Assembly: GCA_016845145.1 (NCBI GenBank)
Contig: JAERTE010000136.1
Span: 1-64,000 of the forward strand
Source: Rhodospirillaceae bacterium
Lineage (GTDB): Bacteria > Pseudomonadota > Alphaproteobacteria > Rhodospirillales > Casp-alpha2
Direction: 5' to 3'
DNA length: 64,000 bases
Part shown: positions 1 through 8,943 of the stretch, piece by piece
Layout: each line of letters begins with the position of its first letter
Numbering within the stretch: position 1 is the first letter of the stretch
Translations under genes and position numbers: made by a program
The notes under the pieces: generated by a model
Databases searched by the model: none
What the model was told of the DNA's origin: nothing
What the model saw: only the letters and a program-made list of their open reading frames with translations

Positions 1-134
1 GGCCAGAAATCAACCGTCACGGCATGTCGATTGACCACCGAGAACAGCACCAATGCCAAGCCACTGGGCACCAGGACGATCCATGACAAAATTCTCAAGA
101 TAAGCGGTTTGCGCAAGCCCAATTCTCCGACCAA
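1..134 (-). CDS. LapA-domain (DUF1049) membrane protein, 3' end outside window
   Basis: An open frame runs leftward off the window edge just after ihfB. It encodes a hydrophobic stretch followed by SVVNRHAVTVDFW, the pattern of LapA/DUF1049 inner-membrane proteins, which often follow ihfB in alphaproteobacteria. No ATG lies in this frame. TTG codons at 134, 122 and 116 are the possible starts; 134 is given as the longest. The 17-bp gap to ihfB suggests co-transcription. The family in E. coli takes part in lipopolysaccharide assembly control; that role here is inference. Confidence 0.55.
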   Translation of the reverse strand, partial: MVGELGLRKPLILRILSWIVLVPSGLALVLFSVVNRHAVTVDFW

Positions 135-150
135 GGCCTCCGGCCAAGCA

Positions 151-435
151 TCAACCGCCCGTGTTCAGTTTTTCGCGGAGCTGCTTACCGGTTTTAAAAT
201 AAGGAATATACTTTTCCGACACGTCAACGGCCTCGCCGGTGCGCGGGTTACGTCCCGTCCGCGCGCCACGGGCCTTCACGGAAAAAGCACCGAAACCGCG
301 CAACTCCACCCGGTCGCCGCGCGACAGGGCTGAGGTGATCTCCTCGAATATCGTCGATACGATGCGTTCCACGTCGCGCTGGTACAGATGCGGATTGGCA
401 GCCGCTAAGCGTGCGATCAACTCCGATTTGGTCAT
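151..435 (-). CDS. ihfB: Integration host factor subunit beta
   Basis: This 94-aa protein has the full HU/IHF fold: an N-terminal helical dimerisation part ([17 protein letters not shown]) and the DNA-intercalating beta-arm around GRNPRTGE near residues 61-68. IHF-beta pairs with IHF-alpha, encoded elsewhere, and bends DNA for replication, recombination, sigma-54 promoters and site-specific integration. The length is normal for the family. It lies downstream of rpsA and sppA on the same strand, a common arrangement in this class. IHF often helps tyrosine integrases, so it may serve the nearby element, but that is inference. Confidence 0.97.
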   Translation of the reverse strand: MTKSELIARLAAANPHLYQRDVERIVSTIFEEITSALSRGDRVELRGFGAFSVKARGARTGRNPRTGEAVDVSEKYIPYFKTGKQLREKLNTGG

Positions 436-545
436 ACCTTCAAACCCCCTGGGAAATTACGGCCTTTTGACCTTGTCCCAACCCTTCGATTTTGGTGTTC
501 GTTATACCCAGCCTCGAAAGCCGTTTCAGCGCGCCGGGTGTCTAT

Positions 546-1457
546 TTATCTGAGGCCAGGGTGCCAAAGAGAGATCATCCCGTCAAGTTTAAGTCGTTCA
601 GAAAAAAGTACTTTTCCGACCGTGCCTGAAATCATTTTACGCCACAAGCGATCTTCCTCGGGTTCATATGCGTCGCGGATATCGGTGTCGGCGTCGATAC
701 CGTGTGTCTCGGACAGCCACGCCAGCGCATCCTTCTCACGCCCGATCTCATCAATCAACCCCGCGTCCAACGCTTGGCGTCCCGAAAAAATACGGCCATC
801 GGCCAGCGCCGCCGCACGCGCCTCATCCATGTTCCGGCGCTCCCGAACGAGGCCTAAAAACATTGTATGCAAATCCGCAACCACGCCCTTGGTCAATTCC
901 CGGGCCGCAGGTTGGAACGGTTCCATCGGATTGGGTTGCGCTTTAAGCTCACCGCTTTTCACGATTTCGGGTTTGATGCCCAGTTTATCGAGCATGCCCG
1001 TGACATCCGCTGTCTGCAAAATGACACCGATGGACCCAGTCACGGTGCCGGCATGCGCAATAATATGCTCTGCCCCCAAGGCCGCCATGTAGGCCGCCGA
1101 CGTTGCCGTATTACCCATCACCGCGACCACGGGCTTTTTCTCAGCCACATCGCGGATGCCGTGATACAGGGCCTCGCCGCCAACCACCGTGCCGCCGGGG
1201 CTGTCGATAATCACGATCAACGCCAGCGCGCTGTCATCTTCGGCGATTTTTTCGAGTGCCGCATCGATCTCGGGATCGTTGACGATTAATCCGTCAATAT
1301 CCAACCGTGCCACATAGTCGCGAAAACCGTCATGTCCGAAACGGCTAAACCCCACAGCAATTGCAGCCACGACGGCGAGCACGGCAAAGACGCGCCAAAA
1401 ATTCAGGCGCCGCTTGAGTCGGCGCCTGTCGATAATGCTGGCAGGGTCGGGATACAT
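546..1457 (-). CDS. sppA: Signal peptide peptidase SppA, short (36K-type) form
   Basis: This 303-aa inner-membrane serine protease degrades signal peptides released after secretion. One membrane segment lies at about residues 21-38, followed by a ClpP/crotonase-like protease domain. The oxyanion region is IDSPGGTVVGGEAL at about 85-97. The nucleophile is Ser120 (TATSAAYM) and the general base is Lys172 (KSGELKAQPNP). The 52-residue spacing matches the Ser-Lys dyad of the short Bacillus-type enzymes. It sits between rpsA and ihfB and is probably co-transcribed with them. Confidence 0.95.
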   Translation of the reverse strand: MYPDPASIIDRRRLKRRLNFWRVFAVLAVVAAIAVGFSRFGHDGFRDYVARLDIDGLIVNDPEIDAALEKIAEDDSALALIVIIDSPGGTVVGGEALYHGIRDVAEKKPVVAVMGNTATSAAYMAALGAEHIIAHAGTVTGSIGVILQTADVTGMLDKLGIKPEIVKSGELKAQPNPMEPFQPAARELTKGVVADLHTMFLGLVRERRNMDEARAAALADGRIFSGRQALDAGLIDEIGREKDALAWLSETHGIDADTDIRDAYEPEEDRLWRKMISGTVGKVLFSERLKLDGMISLWHPGLR

Positions 1458-1484
1458 GCGTATCTCACCTTATCTGATAGGCGA

Positions 1485-1513
1485 ACTCCCGAGCGGCAAT
1501 GCCGCCCGGGAGT
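1485..1513 (-). terminator. Strong hairpin between rpsA and sppA
   Basis: Two 13-nt arms (1485-1497 and 1501-1513) pair with one mismatch around a 3-nt loop just after the rpsA stop codon. No U-run follows on the minus strand, so this is more likely a partial terminator or a 3'-end stabiliser. It would let rpsA be expressed more highly than the downstream sppA and ihfB. Confidence 0.5.
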
Positions 1514-1521
1514 GACGCCAA

Positions 1522-3477
1522 TCAGGATTCGCTATCGGCTTCGGCTTCAGCCGGTGCTTCGGCTTCAGCTTCGTCAGCCTTGGCGGCTTTCTTCTTCGCA
1601 GGCTTCTTGGCCGGCTTGGCTTCAGCTTCGGCCTCAACCTCGGCTTCGCCTGCCTGGTCCTCATCGGCCTTGGCTTCGTCAGCCTTTTCTTCGTCGGCCT
1701 TGGCCGCCTTCTTGGCGGGCTTCTTCGCCGGCTTTTCTTCGGGAGCGTCTTCTTTCTCCGCTTCCGCAGCCTGCTGTTTTTCCGCGATGGCGGCGCCCAG
1801 GATATCACCCAAGGAAGCACCGGCATCGGTGGAGCCGTAAGTGGCCATGGCCTCTTTCTCTTCCTCCACCTCGCGCGCCTTGATCGAAAGCGTCAGGCGA
1901 CGGCCCGACTTGTCCAGCTGAGTGATCTTGGCATCGATCTTCTCACCCTTGGCGAAACGGTCCGGACGCTGCTCGGAGCGGTCGCGGCTGAGTTCCGACT
2001 TGCGGATGAAGCCGGGCACGCTGTCGTTGACGCGCACTTCGACGCCATTGTCGACAACGTCGTAGACCGTACATGTAACGATGGAGCCCTTCTTCAGGCC
2101 ATCCAATGCACCGCCGACCGGATCGTCGGAAAGCTGTTTGAGACCCAAGGAAATGCGCTCTTTGTCGACATCGACATCGAGCACTTTCGCCGTCACCATA
2201 TCGCCCTTCTTGAAGTCTGCGAGGGCTTCTTCGCCACTCTTCTCCCAGCTCAGGTCGGAGAGGTGTGCCATGCCGTCGATCTCGCCGTCGAGACCGATGA
2301 ACAAGCCGAACTCGGTGATGTTCTTGACTTCGCCTTCGACCACGGCATCGACCGGGAACTTGGTGACAAAGGACTCCCACGGGTTATCCATGCACTGCTT
2401 GAGCCCCAGCGAGATGCGGCGCTTGTCGGAGTCCGTATCCAACACCATGACTTCCACTTCCTGCGAGGTGGAAACAATTTTGCCCGGGTGGACGTTCTTC
2501 TTGGTCCAGCTCATCTCGGAGACGTGCACCAGGCCTTCGACGCCTGGCTCCAACTCCACGAAGGCGCCGTAATCGGTGATGTTGGTGACGCGACCGGTGT
2601 ACTTGGCGCTGATCGGGTATTTCGCGCCAACGCCGTCCCACGGATCGGCTTCCAGCTGTTTCATGCCAAGCGAGATACGCTGCGTTTCAGCGTTGAAGCG
2701 GATAACTTGAACCTTAACCGTTTCGCCGATCTGCAACGCTTCGGACGGATGGTTGATACGTTTCCACGCAATATCGGTGACGTGCAGCAAGCCGTCGACG
2801 CCGCCCAAATCGATGAACGCGCCGTAATCGGTGATGTTCTTGACCACGCCTTCGAGCACTTGGCCTTCGGACAGGTTCGACATCAGCTCCGAACGCGCCT
2901 CGGTGCGGGTTTCTTCCAAAACGGCACGGCGCGACACAACGATGTTGTTGCGCTGAGCATCCATTTTCAAAATCTGGAACGGCTGCGGCGTGCCCATCAG
3001 CGGCGATACATCGCGCACGGGGCGGATATCGACCTGGCTGCCCGGCAAGAACGCCACGGCACCCGACAAATCGACAATGAAGCCGCCTTTGACGCGACCG
3101 AAGATCACGCCGTTGACACGCTCGTTGGCCTTGAATGATTTTTCCAGGTCGGTCCAGGCTTCCTCGCGGCGCGCTTTTTCTCGGCTCAGGCGGATCAGGC
3201 CGTCGCGGTCTTCGTAGCGCTCAACGTAAACATCGACCGTGTCGCCGACATTGATGTCATTGTCGGCGCCCTGGGCGCCAAATTCCTTCAGCGGCACGCG
3301 GCCTTCGGACTTGAGCCCCACATCGATCAAGGCGACATCGCCGTCGACGGAGAGCACGGTGCCCTTCATCACTTTGCCTTCGATACCCTCGTCACCGAGG
3401 GATTCGGCTAAAAGATCTGCAAAATTCTCTTTGGTTTCCGGCATCGCGGACGCGGCCGTTTCTGTAGCGGTAGACAT
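1522..3477 (-). CDS. rpsA: 30S ribosomal protein S1 with a long charged C-terminal tail
   Basis: S1 binds mRNA on the small subunit and aids initiation. Six S1/OB repeats are visible, starting with VMKGTVLSVDG (about residue 35), NGVIFGRVKGG, LEGVVKNITDYG, YTGRVTNITDYG, VEGEVKNITEFG and VTCTVYDVVDNG. The ATG at 3477 (MSTATETA) is chosen because AGGA lies 9 nt upstream; an in-frame ATG at 3498 has no such site. The protein is 651 aa, about 80-90 longer than usual. The extra part is a C-terminal low-complexity tail of Lys-Pro-Ala-Lys and Ala/Glu/Asp blocks from about residue 560. Confidence 0.97.
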   Translation of the reverse strand: MSTATETAASAMPETKENFADLLAESLGDEGIEGKVMKGTVLSVDGDVALIDVGLKSEGRVPLKEFGAQGADNDINVGDTVDVYVERYEDRDGLIRLSREKARREEAWTDLEKSFKANERVNGVIFGRVKGGFIVDLSGAVAFLPGSQVDIRPVRDVSPLMGTPQPFQILKMDAQRNNIVVSRRAVLEETRTEARSELMSNLSEGQVLEGVVKNITDYGAFIDLGGVDGLLHVTDIAWKRINHPSEALQIGETVKVQVIRFNAETQRISLGMKQLEADPWDGVGAKYPISAKYTGRVTNITDYGAFVELEPGVEGLVHVSEMSWTKKNVHPGKIVSTSQEVEVMVLDTDSDKRRISLGLKQCMDNPWESFVTKFPVDAVVEGEVKNITEFGLFIGLDGEIDGMAHLSDLSWEKSGEEALADFKKGDMVTAKVLDVDVDKERISLGLKQLSDDPVGGALDGLKKGSIVTCTVYDVVDNGVEVRVNDSVPGFIRKSELSRDRSEQRPDRFAKGEKIDAKITQLDKSGRRLTLSIKAREVEEEKEAMATYGSTDAGASLGDILGAAIAEKQQAAEAEKEDAPEEKPAKKPAKKAAKADEEKADEAKADEDQAGEAEVEAEAEAKPAKKPAKKKAAKADEAEAEAPAEAEADSES

Positions 3478-3604
3478 ATATATGTTTCCTTCGTTCATTT
3501 AATTTCATGCCAACCGGTTGGTTCCGGTGGTCTATCCTCATGGGCCAAATCCGAGGTGCCCATTCAGGCACCACGGGGTGAAACAAAGCGCGGCCGTTTG
3601 CGCT

Positions 3605-4240
3605 TTAAGCTTCTCGCGAACTGATAACCTCTAAAGCCTTGGCGAACACCTGATCGGCGTCCAACGTACTGGTATCAAGCTGATGTGCGTCCTTGGCCGG
3701 CTCCAGAGGTGAGGCGGCGCGTGAGCTATCTCGAGCGTCACGCTCCTTCATATCCTCGAGAACGCGCGCATATATAGCTTCGAGCCCCCGTTCCTGCAAC
3801 TCCTTTAAACGACGCTCGGCGCGCACTTCCGTGCTGGCACTGACGAACAGCTTCGCGTCGGCGTCCGGGCACACCACGGTACCGATGTCACGGCCGTCCA
3901 GCACAGCGCCTTTTTTGCCGTCGGGCGGATAAGCGGCGAAGTCTCGCTGGAACTCCAGCAACGCGGCGCGGACGCCGGGCACCGCCGAAACCTTAGAAGC
4001 CGCCTGCGCCGTTTCATCGGTGCGCAGTCCTTGTGTCTCCAGGTCGGTGGCCTGCAGGGCACGGGCCACGGCTTCCGATGCTTCGGCATCTTCCGGATCG
4101 GCGCCGGCGTCCAATACTTTCTTGCCGACTGCGCGGTAAATCAGGCCGGTGTCCAAATAAGCAAGATCGAAGTGCACGGCCAGCCGTCGCGCCAGCGTGC
4201 CTTTGCCGGCAGCAGCCGGGCCATCGATAGCAATAATCAT
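3605..4240 (-). CDS. cmk: Cytidylate kinase
   Basis: This 211-aa cytosolic P-loop kinase phosphorylates CMP and dCMP with ATP. The nucleotide-binding loop GPAAAGKGT is at residues 7-15. The CMP-binding region includes YLDTGLIYRA (about 29-38) and LDGRDIGTVV (about 113-122), typical of the family. It lies between aroA and rpsA, the usual aroA-cmk-rpsA order in proteobacteria. GAGG lies about 10 nt before the chosen ATG. No unusual residues were seen. Confidence 0.97.
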   Translation of the reverse strand: MIIAIDGPAAAGKGTLARRLAVHFDLAYLDTGLIYRAVGKKVLDAGADPEDAEASEAVARALQATDLETQGLRTDETAQAASKVSAVPGVRAALLEFQRDFAAYPPDGKKGAVLDGRDIGTVVCPDADAKLFVSASTEVRAERRLKELQERGLEAIYARVLEDMKERDARDSSRAASPLEPAKDAHQLDTSTLDADQVFAKALEVISSREA

Positions 4241-4303
4241 GATCTCATTCCTCTTTTTCGTTAGCGGAGGCCAAATGGATATCAGGTGGATGTCAGGTGA
4301 AAA

Positions 4304-5629
4304 TCAAGCGGGCGCAAGGTGGGCGCCCAGCCCGTTCATCATGCCGACAAACCCTGGAAAGCTGGTGTTGATGGTCTCGGCGCCGGTGACTGTGATCGGC
4401 TCGCGGCTGAACATGCCCAGCACCAAGAACGCCATGGCGATGCGGTGGTCAAGACCCGAATCAATCGTCGCGCCGCCCTTGGGCGGCGTTCCCACACCGT
4501 GCACAATCAGGTAATCTTCACCTTCTTCCAAATCGACGCCACACGCGGCCAAACCCTTGGCCATGGCCGCGAGGCGGTCGCTTTCCTTGACCCGAAGCTC
4601 CGCCAAGCCCCGCATCACCGTGGTGCCCTCTGCGCAGGCGGCGGCCACGGCCAGGATCGGGTATTCGTCGATCATTGAAGGCGCGCGCTCGGCCGGCACT
4701 TCGATGCCCCGTAACGCACCAGCCGTAACCGCAAGATCGGCGATGGGTTCTCCGTCCCCGCCCCTGATGTTCTCTTCATCTATATGTGCACCCATGTCAC
4801 GCAAGGTTTCAGGCAACCCGGCACGCAACGGATTGAGACCAACGCCGTTCAACCGGAGCCGCGATCCCGGCACCAGCAGCGCAGCCACCATGGGGAATGC
4901 CGCCGACGAGATATCCGCCGGCACGGCCACGTCACCCGCCGTCAACTCAGGCTCACCAACAATCGTGATGCGGCGTCCGCCGCCTTCCAGCACCTCCGTT
5001 GTGACCTCGGCGCCGAACTGGATCAACATGCGTTCCGTGTGATCGCGGGTGGCAACCGGCTCGATCACCGTCGTTTCACCGGGTGTATTGAGGCCCGCCA
5101 ACAATACGGCGGATTTGACCTGGGCGGATGCCACGGGCGGCTGGTATTCAATGGGGATGGGCTGAGACGCGCCGCTGACGGTCAATGGCAGCCGCCCGCC
5201 CGCCGCACCATCGAAATGCGCGCCGAATTGGCGCAGCGGCGTCAGCACACGTTCCATCGGGCGCGATCGCAACGATGCGTCGCCGGTCATCGTGGTGGTG
5301 ATGGGATGCGTCGCCAAAAGCCCCATGAGCAAACGGGCGGCTGTGCCGGAGTTGCCCATATCCAAAATATCATCTGGTTCCGCCAGTGCGCCCAGCCCGC
5401 ACCCCCGCACGTGCCAATCCCCGTTATCGCGGCGTTCCACATGGCTCCCGAGCGCGCGCATGGCGGCGGCGGTGGCGAGAACGTCTTCGCCTTCCAACAG
5501 CCCTACAATACGGGTTTCGCCGGCAGCGAGGGCACCAAACATCAACGCGCGATGCGACACCGATTTGTCGCCGGGCACGCGCACAGTTCCGCTAAGAGTC
5601 TCGGCGATACGGGAAACGATTTCATCCAC
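4304..5629 (-). CDS. aroA: 3-phosphoshikimate 1-carboxyvinyltransferase (EPSP synthase)
   Basis: This enzyme joins phosphoenolpyruvate to shikimate-3-phosphate in the shikimate pathway. Family motifs include VPGDKSVSHRALMFGAL near the N-terminus, DMGNSGTAARLLMGLL, and LRVKESDRLAAM near the C-terminal third. The GTG at 5629 (VDEIVSRI) is preferred: AAGGTC lies 6 nt upstream and the 441-aa product has the family length. The open frame extends upstream to 5824, but that part has no homology pattern and overlaps the divergent gene at 5785. It is followed by cmk. Confidence 0.96.
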   Translation of the reverse strand: MDEIVSRIAETLSGTVRVPGDKSVSHRALMFGALAAGETRIVGLLEGEDVLATAAAMRALGSHVERRDNGDWHVRGCGLGALAEPDDILDMGNSGTAARLLMGLLATHPITTTMTGDASLRSRPMERVLTPLRQFGAHFDGAAGGRLPLTVSGASQPIPIEYQPPVASAQVKSAVLLAGLNTPGETTVIEPVATRDHTERMLIQFGAEVTTEVLEGGGRRITIVGEPELTAGDVAVPADISSAAFPMVAALLVPGSRLRLNGVGLNPLRAGLPETLRDMGAHIDEENIRGGDGEPIADLAVTAGALRGIEVPAERAPSMIDEYPILAVAAACAEGTTVMRGLAELRVKESDRLAAMAKGLAACGVDLEEGEDYLIVHGVGTPPKGGATIDSGLDHRIAMAFLVLGMFSREPITVTGAETINTSFPGFVGMMNGLGAHLAPA

Positions 5630-5784
5630 GTTTGGCTGACCTTGAAATGGACAGGTAAAAAAAGAAAATGTTATTCGTTTTTTTGGTTTTGACAGATGCC
5701 AAGGAAAATGGCAATTGGCAGCAAGAATATGAATGCGGCGCGGCAGAATTCGGGTCGCGGCGAGATAGATGAAAGGGTTGACGC

Positions 5785-6132
5785 GTGGCAACATCAGATA
5801 GGGGTAAGAAACATACCTGCCCAAGCTGTGGCGCAGTGTTTTACGATCTTAAGCGCACGCCGGTGATTTGTCCCAAGTGTGAGACCGAGGTCGAGGTCCA
5901 AACGCTATTGAAGCCGCGTCGGCCCAGCCCGCAGGCAGCGAAACCGGCGCCGCCACCAAAGCCGGCGTCGAAAGAAGAAGAAGCCGCCGATGATTTGGAT
6001 GTCGATGTTGAGGACGTCGAGGACGACGAAGATGACGATCTGATCGAAGATATGTCGGACATGGGCGACGACGACGACGATATGTCCGAAGTAAAAGAGC
6101 ATATCGTCTCGGACGGTGACGAGAAGGAATAG
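5785..6132 (+). CDS. TIGR02300 (FYDLN acid domain) family zinc-ribbon protein
   Basis: This 115-aa protein starts at GTG with AAAGGG 7 nt upstream. Two CxxC pairs (Cys12/15 and Cys29/32) would bind one metal ion, and FYDLK at 19-23 is this family's version of FYDLN. The C-terminal half is very acidic, with runs of Asp and Glu from about residue 70. The family is confined mainly to alphaproteobacteria and its function is unknown. It is divergent from aroA and lies just upstream of tRNA-Ala. Confidence 0.9.
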   Translation: MATSDRGKKHTCPSCGAVFYDLKRTPVICPKCETEVEVQTLLKPRRPSPQAAKPAPPPKPASKEEEAADDLDVDVEDVEDDEDDDLIEDMSDMGDDDDDMSEVKEHIVSDGDEKE

Positions 6133-6147
6133 CGCCGGGGTCAACCG

Positions 6148-6187
6148 CTGGGAATCGTGACAAATTCCCAGCACGGTCCGGTTTTTT
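6148..6187 (+). terminator. Possible terminator after the TIGR02300 gene
   Basis: Eight-nt arms (6148-6155 and 6164-6171) form a perfect hairpin 15 bases after the stop codon. A T6 run occurs about 10 nt further on, so the spacing is poor for a classical intrinsic terminator. Confidence 0.4.
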
Positions 6188-6277
6188 GCTTGCCAACACG
6201 TCGGGCGGGCGATTATGTTCCCCGCCCGCGAGCAAGGAAATCCCAATCGCCCGCGGACAAATGAAAATTACCCCTGT

Positions 6278-6356
<79 letters not shown>

Positions 6357-6374
6357 TTCTAACGTGTTTTCAAG

Positions 6375-6403
6375 GGCTTAGCGAGTTAATCGCTAGGCCT
6401 TTT
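6375..6403 (+). terminator. Element-borne terminator after tRNA-Ala
   Basis: Ten-bp arms (6375-6384 and 6390-6399, one G-U pair) with a GTTAA loop are followed by TTTTGCTTTT. It lies 21 bases after the tRNA and inside the element. It would terminate the tRNA transcript in place of the original chromosomal terminator, now at 23762. Confidence 0.8.
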
Positions 6404-6466
6404 GCTTTTCCAGTGTAGAGCGTGACTTTGAAAACCGTTTGATTTCAATAGGTTGATTTCCGATAG

Positions 6467-6488
6467 TAATGTACAAATAATGTACAAA
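6467..6488. repeat. Tandem 11-bp repeat upstream of the integrase
   Basis: The unit TAATGTACAAA occurs twice back to back (6467-6477, 6478-6488). TGTACAA also occurs near the other end of the element at 23639 and 23707. Position and repetition suggest integrase arm-type or excisionase sites, or an operator of the integrase gene; this is inference. Confidence 0.45.
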
Positions 6489-6509
6489 TGAATTGGCTGG
6501 AGATTGATC

Positions 6510-7928
6510 TTGGGCAGACCACCGGGACAGAACTCAATCGTAATTAAGGAAGGTCTGCATATCTATCTTCGAGGCAAGACCTGGTGGGCATATATAAAAA
6601 CTGACGATCTAAAAGCGCCCGTCCGAAAAACTCTGAAGACCAGCGATGCCACGATTGCCCGGCAGAAAGCTTGGGAAATCTACGACGAAGTTCGGCATCG
6701 GCAAATGTCTGGTCGATCGGTTACTAAGACAGACTTTTCTAAATTGGCGTCAGATTATCTAGCCAGCATGGGCAACAAAGGTTCGGCGCAGTATCACGCG
6801 GATACGATTGAGCGACATCTAAAGCCTTTCTTCTCTGTGCATGTCTCAGATTTCGGTTTGATCACCAATTCCAATATCGTCGATTACCAACAATGGCGAC
6901 GAGCTAAACCGACGGCATCTGGCAGTTCTCCGAAAGACACGACACTTAATCGAGAAAGCGTTGTTCTCCGTGGTTTGATCAAGCACGCAGTCAAGCGAGG
7001 CTTTTTATCTAAGGATGCGGCACCGGATGTACCTTTGCTTAAAACGGAAGCTGCTCGGCGTCCTGAGTTTTCACGCGATGAACTGGCTGAGTTGCTAAAA
7101 AAAGCCGAGGCCCGGATCAGCAAAACAGATCACACCTCAACAAAGAAAAGCCGCCAGCTGCTGTTCGACTGGATCGTTGTCATGGCCAATTCTGGATTGC
7201 GGCCAGAAGAGAGCCTCAAGCTGACCTGGGGTGATGTGCATTTGCAATCGAACAAGCCTTATATTCACGTTCCTGTCGCTAAATCGAAACGGCGCAAGGC
7301 TCGCAATTGTTATCCCATGCCTGATGCCATTGACCAGTTGCGGTCATTAAAGGCGAGGCTTGGTGATGAACTGAAAGCCCATGGTCGGAAGTTAAAAGGC
7401 ACTGATCCGGTTTTTGCCAATTGGAATGGCAAGCAACTTGTTCAGATCAAGAGTTTCATTACGGCGTTCTCCGGCTTGCTAGATGCTTGTTCATTCCCCC
7501 GAGAAAAAGCCGATGGTGTTCTATCACCAGAAAGCCTACGGCATACATATGCGACGATGAGGTTGGAGGAAGGCGTAGATCAACATCGACTGGCCGATAA
7601 TATGGGAACCAGCGCCAAGATGATCCAAGCTCATTATGGCCATATTACCCTGGGTCATTTTCATGGTGAGTTGACCAAAACCAAAGATCAGCAGGTCAGC
7701 AATAATGCTTCCGCCGATTTGTCTGCCATCAGCCAAAAGTTTGATGAAGTGGTCGACGCACTGCGCCAGGACAAGCAAGAGACATTAGAAGAAATTGGTC
7801 GGCGTTATGTTCTGCAAAGGTGGGAAGAAGAGCATGGCCATCCGCCGTCCGAAGAAGATGCTGAGATTGTCGATGGGCTGGTGCTGTTATGGATCAAGCA
7901 CGATGGCAAAGACCCGTTCCGCCCCTGA
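6510..7928 (+). CDS. Tyrosine recombinase / integrase of the island
   Basis: This phage-type integrase of 472 aa has an N-terminal DNA-binding and core-binding region (to about 170) and a C-terminal catalytic domain. Arg231 (GLRPEE), Arg344 (SLRHTYAT) and the nucleophile Tyr376 (AHYGH) are present. The two usual catalytic histidines are replaced: HxLR reads ESLR and LGH reads MGT. The start is TTG at 6510, with GGAG 7 nt upstream; an earlier TTG at 6504 is too close to that site. It sits beside attL, as expected for the enzyme that made the insertion. A C-terminal extension of about 90 residues follows the catalytic Tyr. Confidence 0.93.
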   Translation: MGRPPGQNSIVIKEGLHIYLRGKTWWAYIKTDDLKAPVRKTLKTSDATIARQKAWEIYDEVRHRQMSGRSVTKTDFSKLASDYLASMGNKGSAQYHADTIERHLKPFFSVHVSDFGLITNSNIVDYQQWRRAKPTASGSSPKDTTLNRESVVLRGLIKHAVKRGFLSKDAAPDVPLLKTEAARRPEFSRDELAELLKKAEARISKTDHTSTKKSRQLLFDWIVVMANSGLRPEESLKLTWGDVHLQSNKPYIHVPVAKSKRRKARNCYPMPDAIDQLRSLKARLGDELKAHGRKLKGTDPVFANWNGKQLVQIKSFITAFSGLLDACSFPREKADGVLSPESLRHTYATMRLEEGVDQHRLADNMGTSAKMIQAHYGHITLGHFHGELTKTKDQQVSNNASADLSAISQKFDEVVDALRQDKQETLEEIGRRYVLQRWEEEHGHPPSEEDAEIVDGLVLLWIKHDGKDPFRP

Positions 7929-7950
7929 TATCTTACGTCACGTAAGATAT
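7928..7950. promoter_or_regulatory. Palindrome copy 1 (21-bp family), after the integrase
   Basis: Perfect 10-bp arms, ATATCTTACG and CGTAAGATAT, flank TCA. It overlaps the integrase stop codon. No T-run follows, so an operator is more likely than a terminator. It is the best copy of a motif also found at 8211, 9667, 11901, 21250 and 23019. Confidence 0.6.
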
Positions 7951-8045
7951 GCTCTTAGAATCGCATATGAGCTTGTCTAATAGGTGGTCTTGAGGGCGGA
8001 AGTACTACATTCAGACATTGCGTTTCGTTTATTCAAGAAGCCTTT

Positions 8046-8789
8046 TTAGGTTACTCGCACATCCATCTTCTCAGGCTTCGCTTGCTCGCGCAGGCCAACG
8101 TACTCACGGAACAAATCCGTAGAAATCAGGTCCATCGTCTTTCGGGTGTTATCACGGTTCCAGCGCCTGCCATCGACCGTCATGTAGTATTCGCTGTTGA
8201 GCACCTCGGCGATCTTACGCGGCTTAAGATCGAGGTTCGCTTGGATGACTTTATATATAGGGGCCACACCATCGTAGAGATGCTTGAAGTTCTTCAGCCG
8301 TTTCGTGCCAACCTTGTTTTCTCGCTGCCAAATGCTGATCGGATCGTCTGGTATTCTGGGTTTTCGTTTTGCTCGTGTCCGTCGATACCGAAAATCATAA
8401 AGCTCAAATCTGGCGTGCCGTTCGATAGCTTCAATCGTTTCACGCGCTGCTGGGATTGGGACCATTTTGAATGGCAAAGGTTTATTGGTCGCTGATTGAA
8501 CATCATGGTTCTTAGCCACATCAGAGAACACGGGATTTCGGCGAAGACGGCCAATGTCGATATACAGCAGATCAACTTTCTCGCGCTTGCACCGTTTCAA
8601 GGCTTTTGAGAGGACAAGAGCTCCCGTCTTGTTAGCGATGCTGAACTTCTGATCTTCGCTGTAAGTGTCAATTAGCTCGTAGCCCTCGGCTTCCGCAAAC
8701 AGCTCCATTTGCTTGCGCTGCAAGACGTGGTCACTGGCCCATTCGCCCATGTATTTTCTGGCTCTTATATAACCGACGGCTTTCTTCAT
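8046..8789 (-). CDS. Resolvase-like (serine recombinase family) protein without catalytic Ser
   Basis: The 247-aa product starts MKKAVGYIRAR and has the resolvase N-terminal outline: the GYIR strand, a QxxxxxxAEAEGYEL segment and LLYIDIGRLRRNP, matching the family's RLxRxx motif. At the place of the nucleophilic Ser after the first strand there is Arg-Lys, so strand transfer is unlikely. The C-terminal part (about 120-247) is basic and includes a recombinase-like DNA-binding region. The ATG at 8789 is chosen because the resolvase fold begins there; an in-frame TTG at 8867 is possible. Function may be regulatory. Confidence 0.6.
   Translation of the reverse strand: MKKAVGYIRARKYMGEWASDHVLQRKQMELFAEAEGYELIDTYSEDQKFSIANKTGALVLSKALKRCKREKVDLLYIDIGRLRRNPVFSDVAKNHDVQSATNKPLPFKMVPIPAARETIEAIERHARFELYDFRYRRTRAKRKPRIPDDPISIWQRENKVGTKRLKNFKHLYDGVAPIYKVIQANLDLKPRKIAEVLNSEYYMTVDGRRWNRDNTRKTMDLISTDLFREYVGLREQAKPEKMDVRVT
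8211..8231. promoter_or_regulatory. Palindrome copy 2 (21-bp family), inside a coding region
   Basis: GATCTTA and TAAGATC arms separated by 7 nt, 15 of 21 positions equal to the copy at 7929-7949. It lies within the resolvase-like gene, so it could be chance or coding constraint. Confidence 0.3.
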
Positions 8790-8943
8790 GGGGCTTTCTG
8801 GCTGGACAGAGAAGGCATACGACACATGCTTAAAAGTGTGAATATTCTCATTATCTTCACATATCAAGTTACTGCTTCTATTGCAATTTATTATGACATT
8901 TTGGGCATCATAAAAATTTGCCTAAAACCCGGTACTATTCTCC

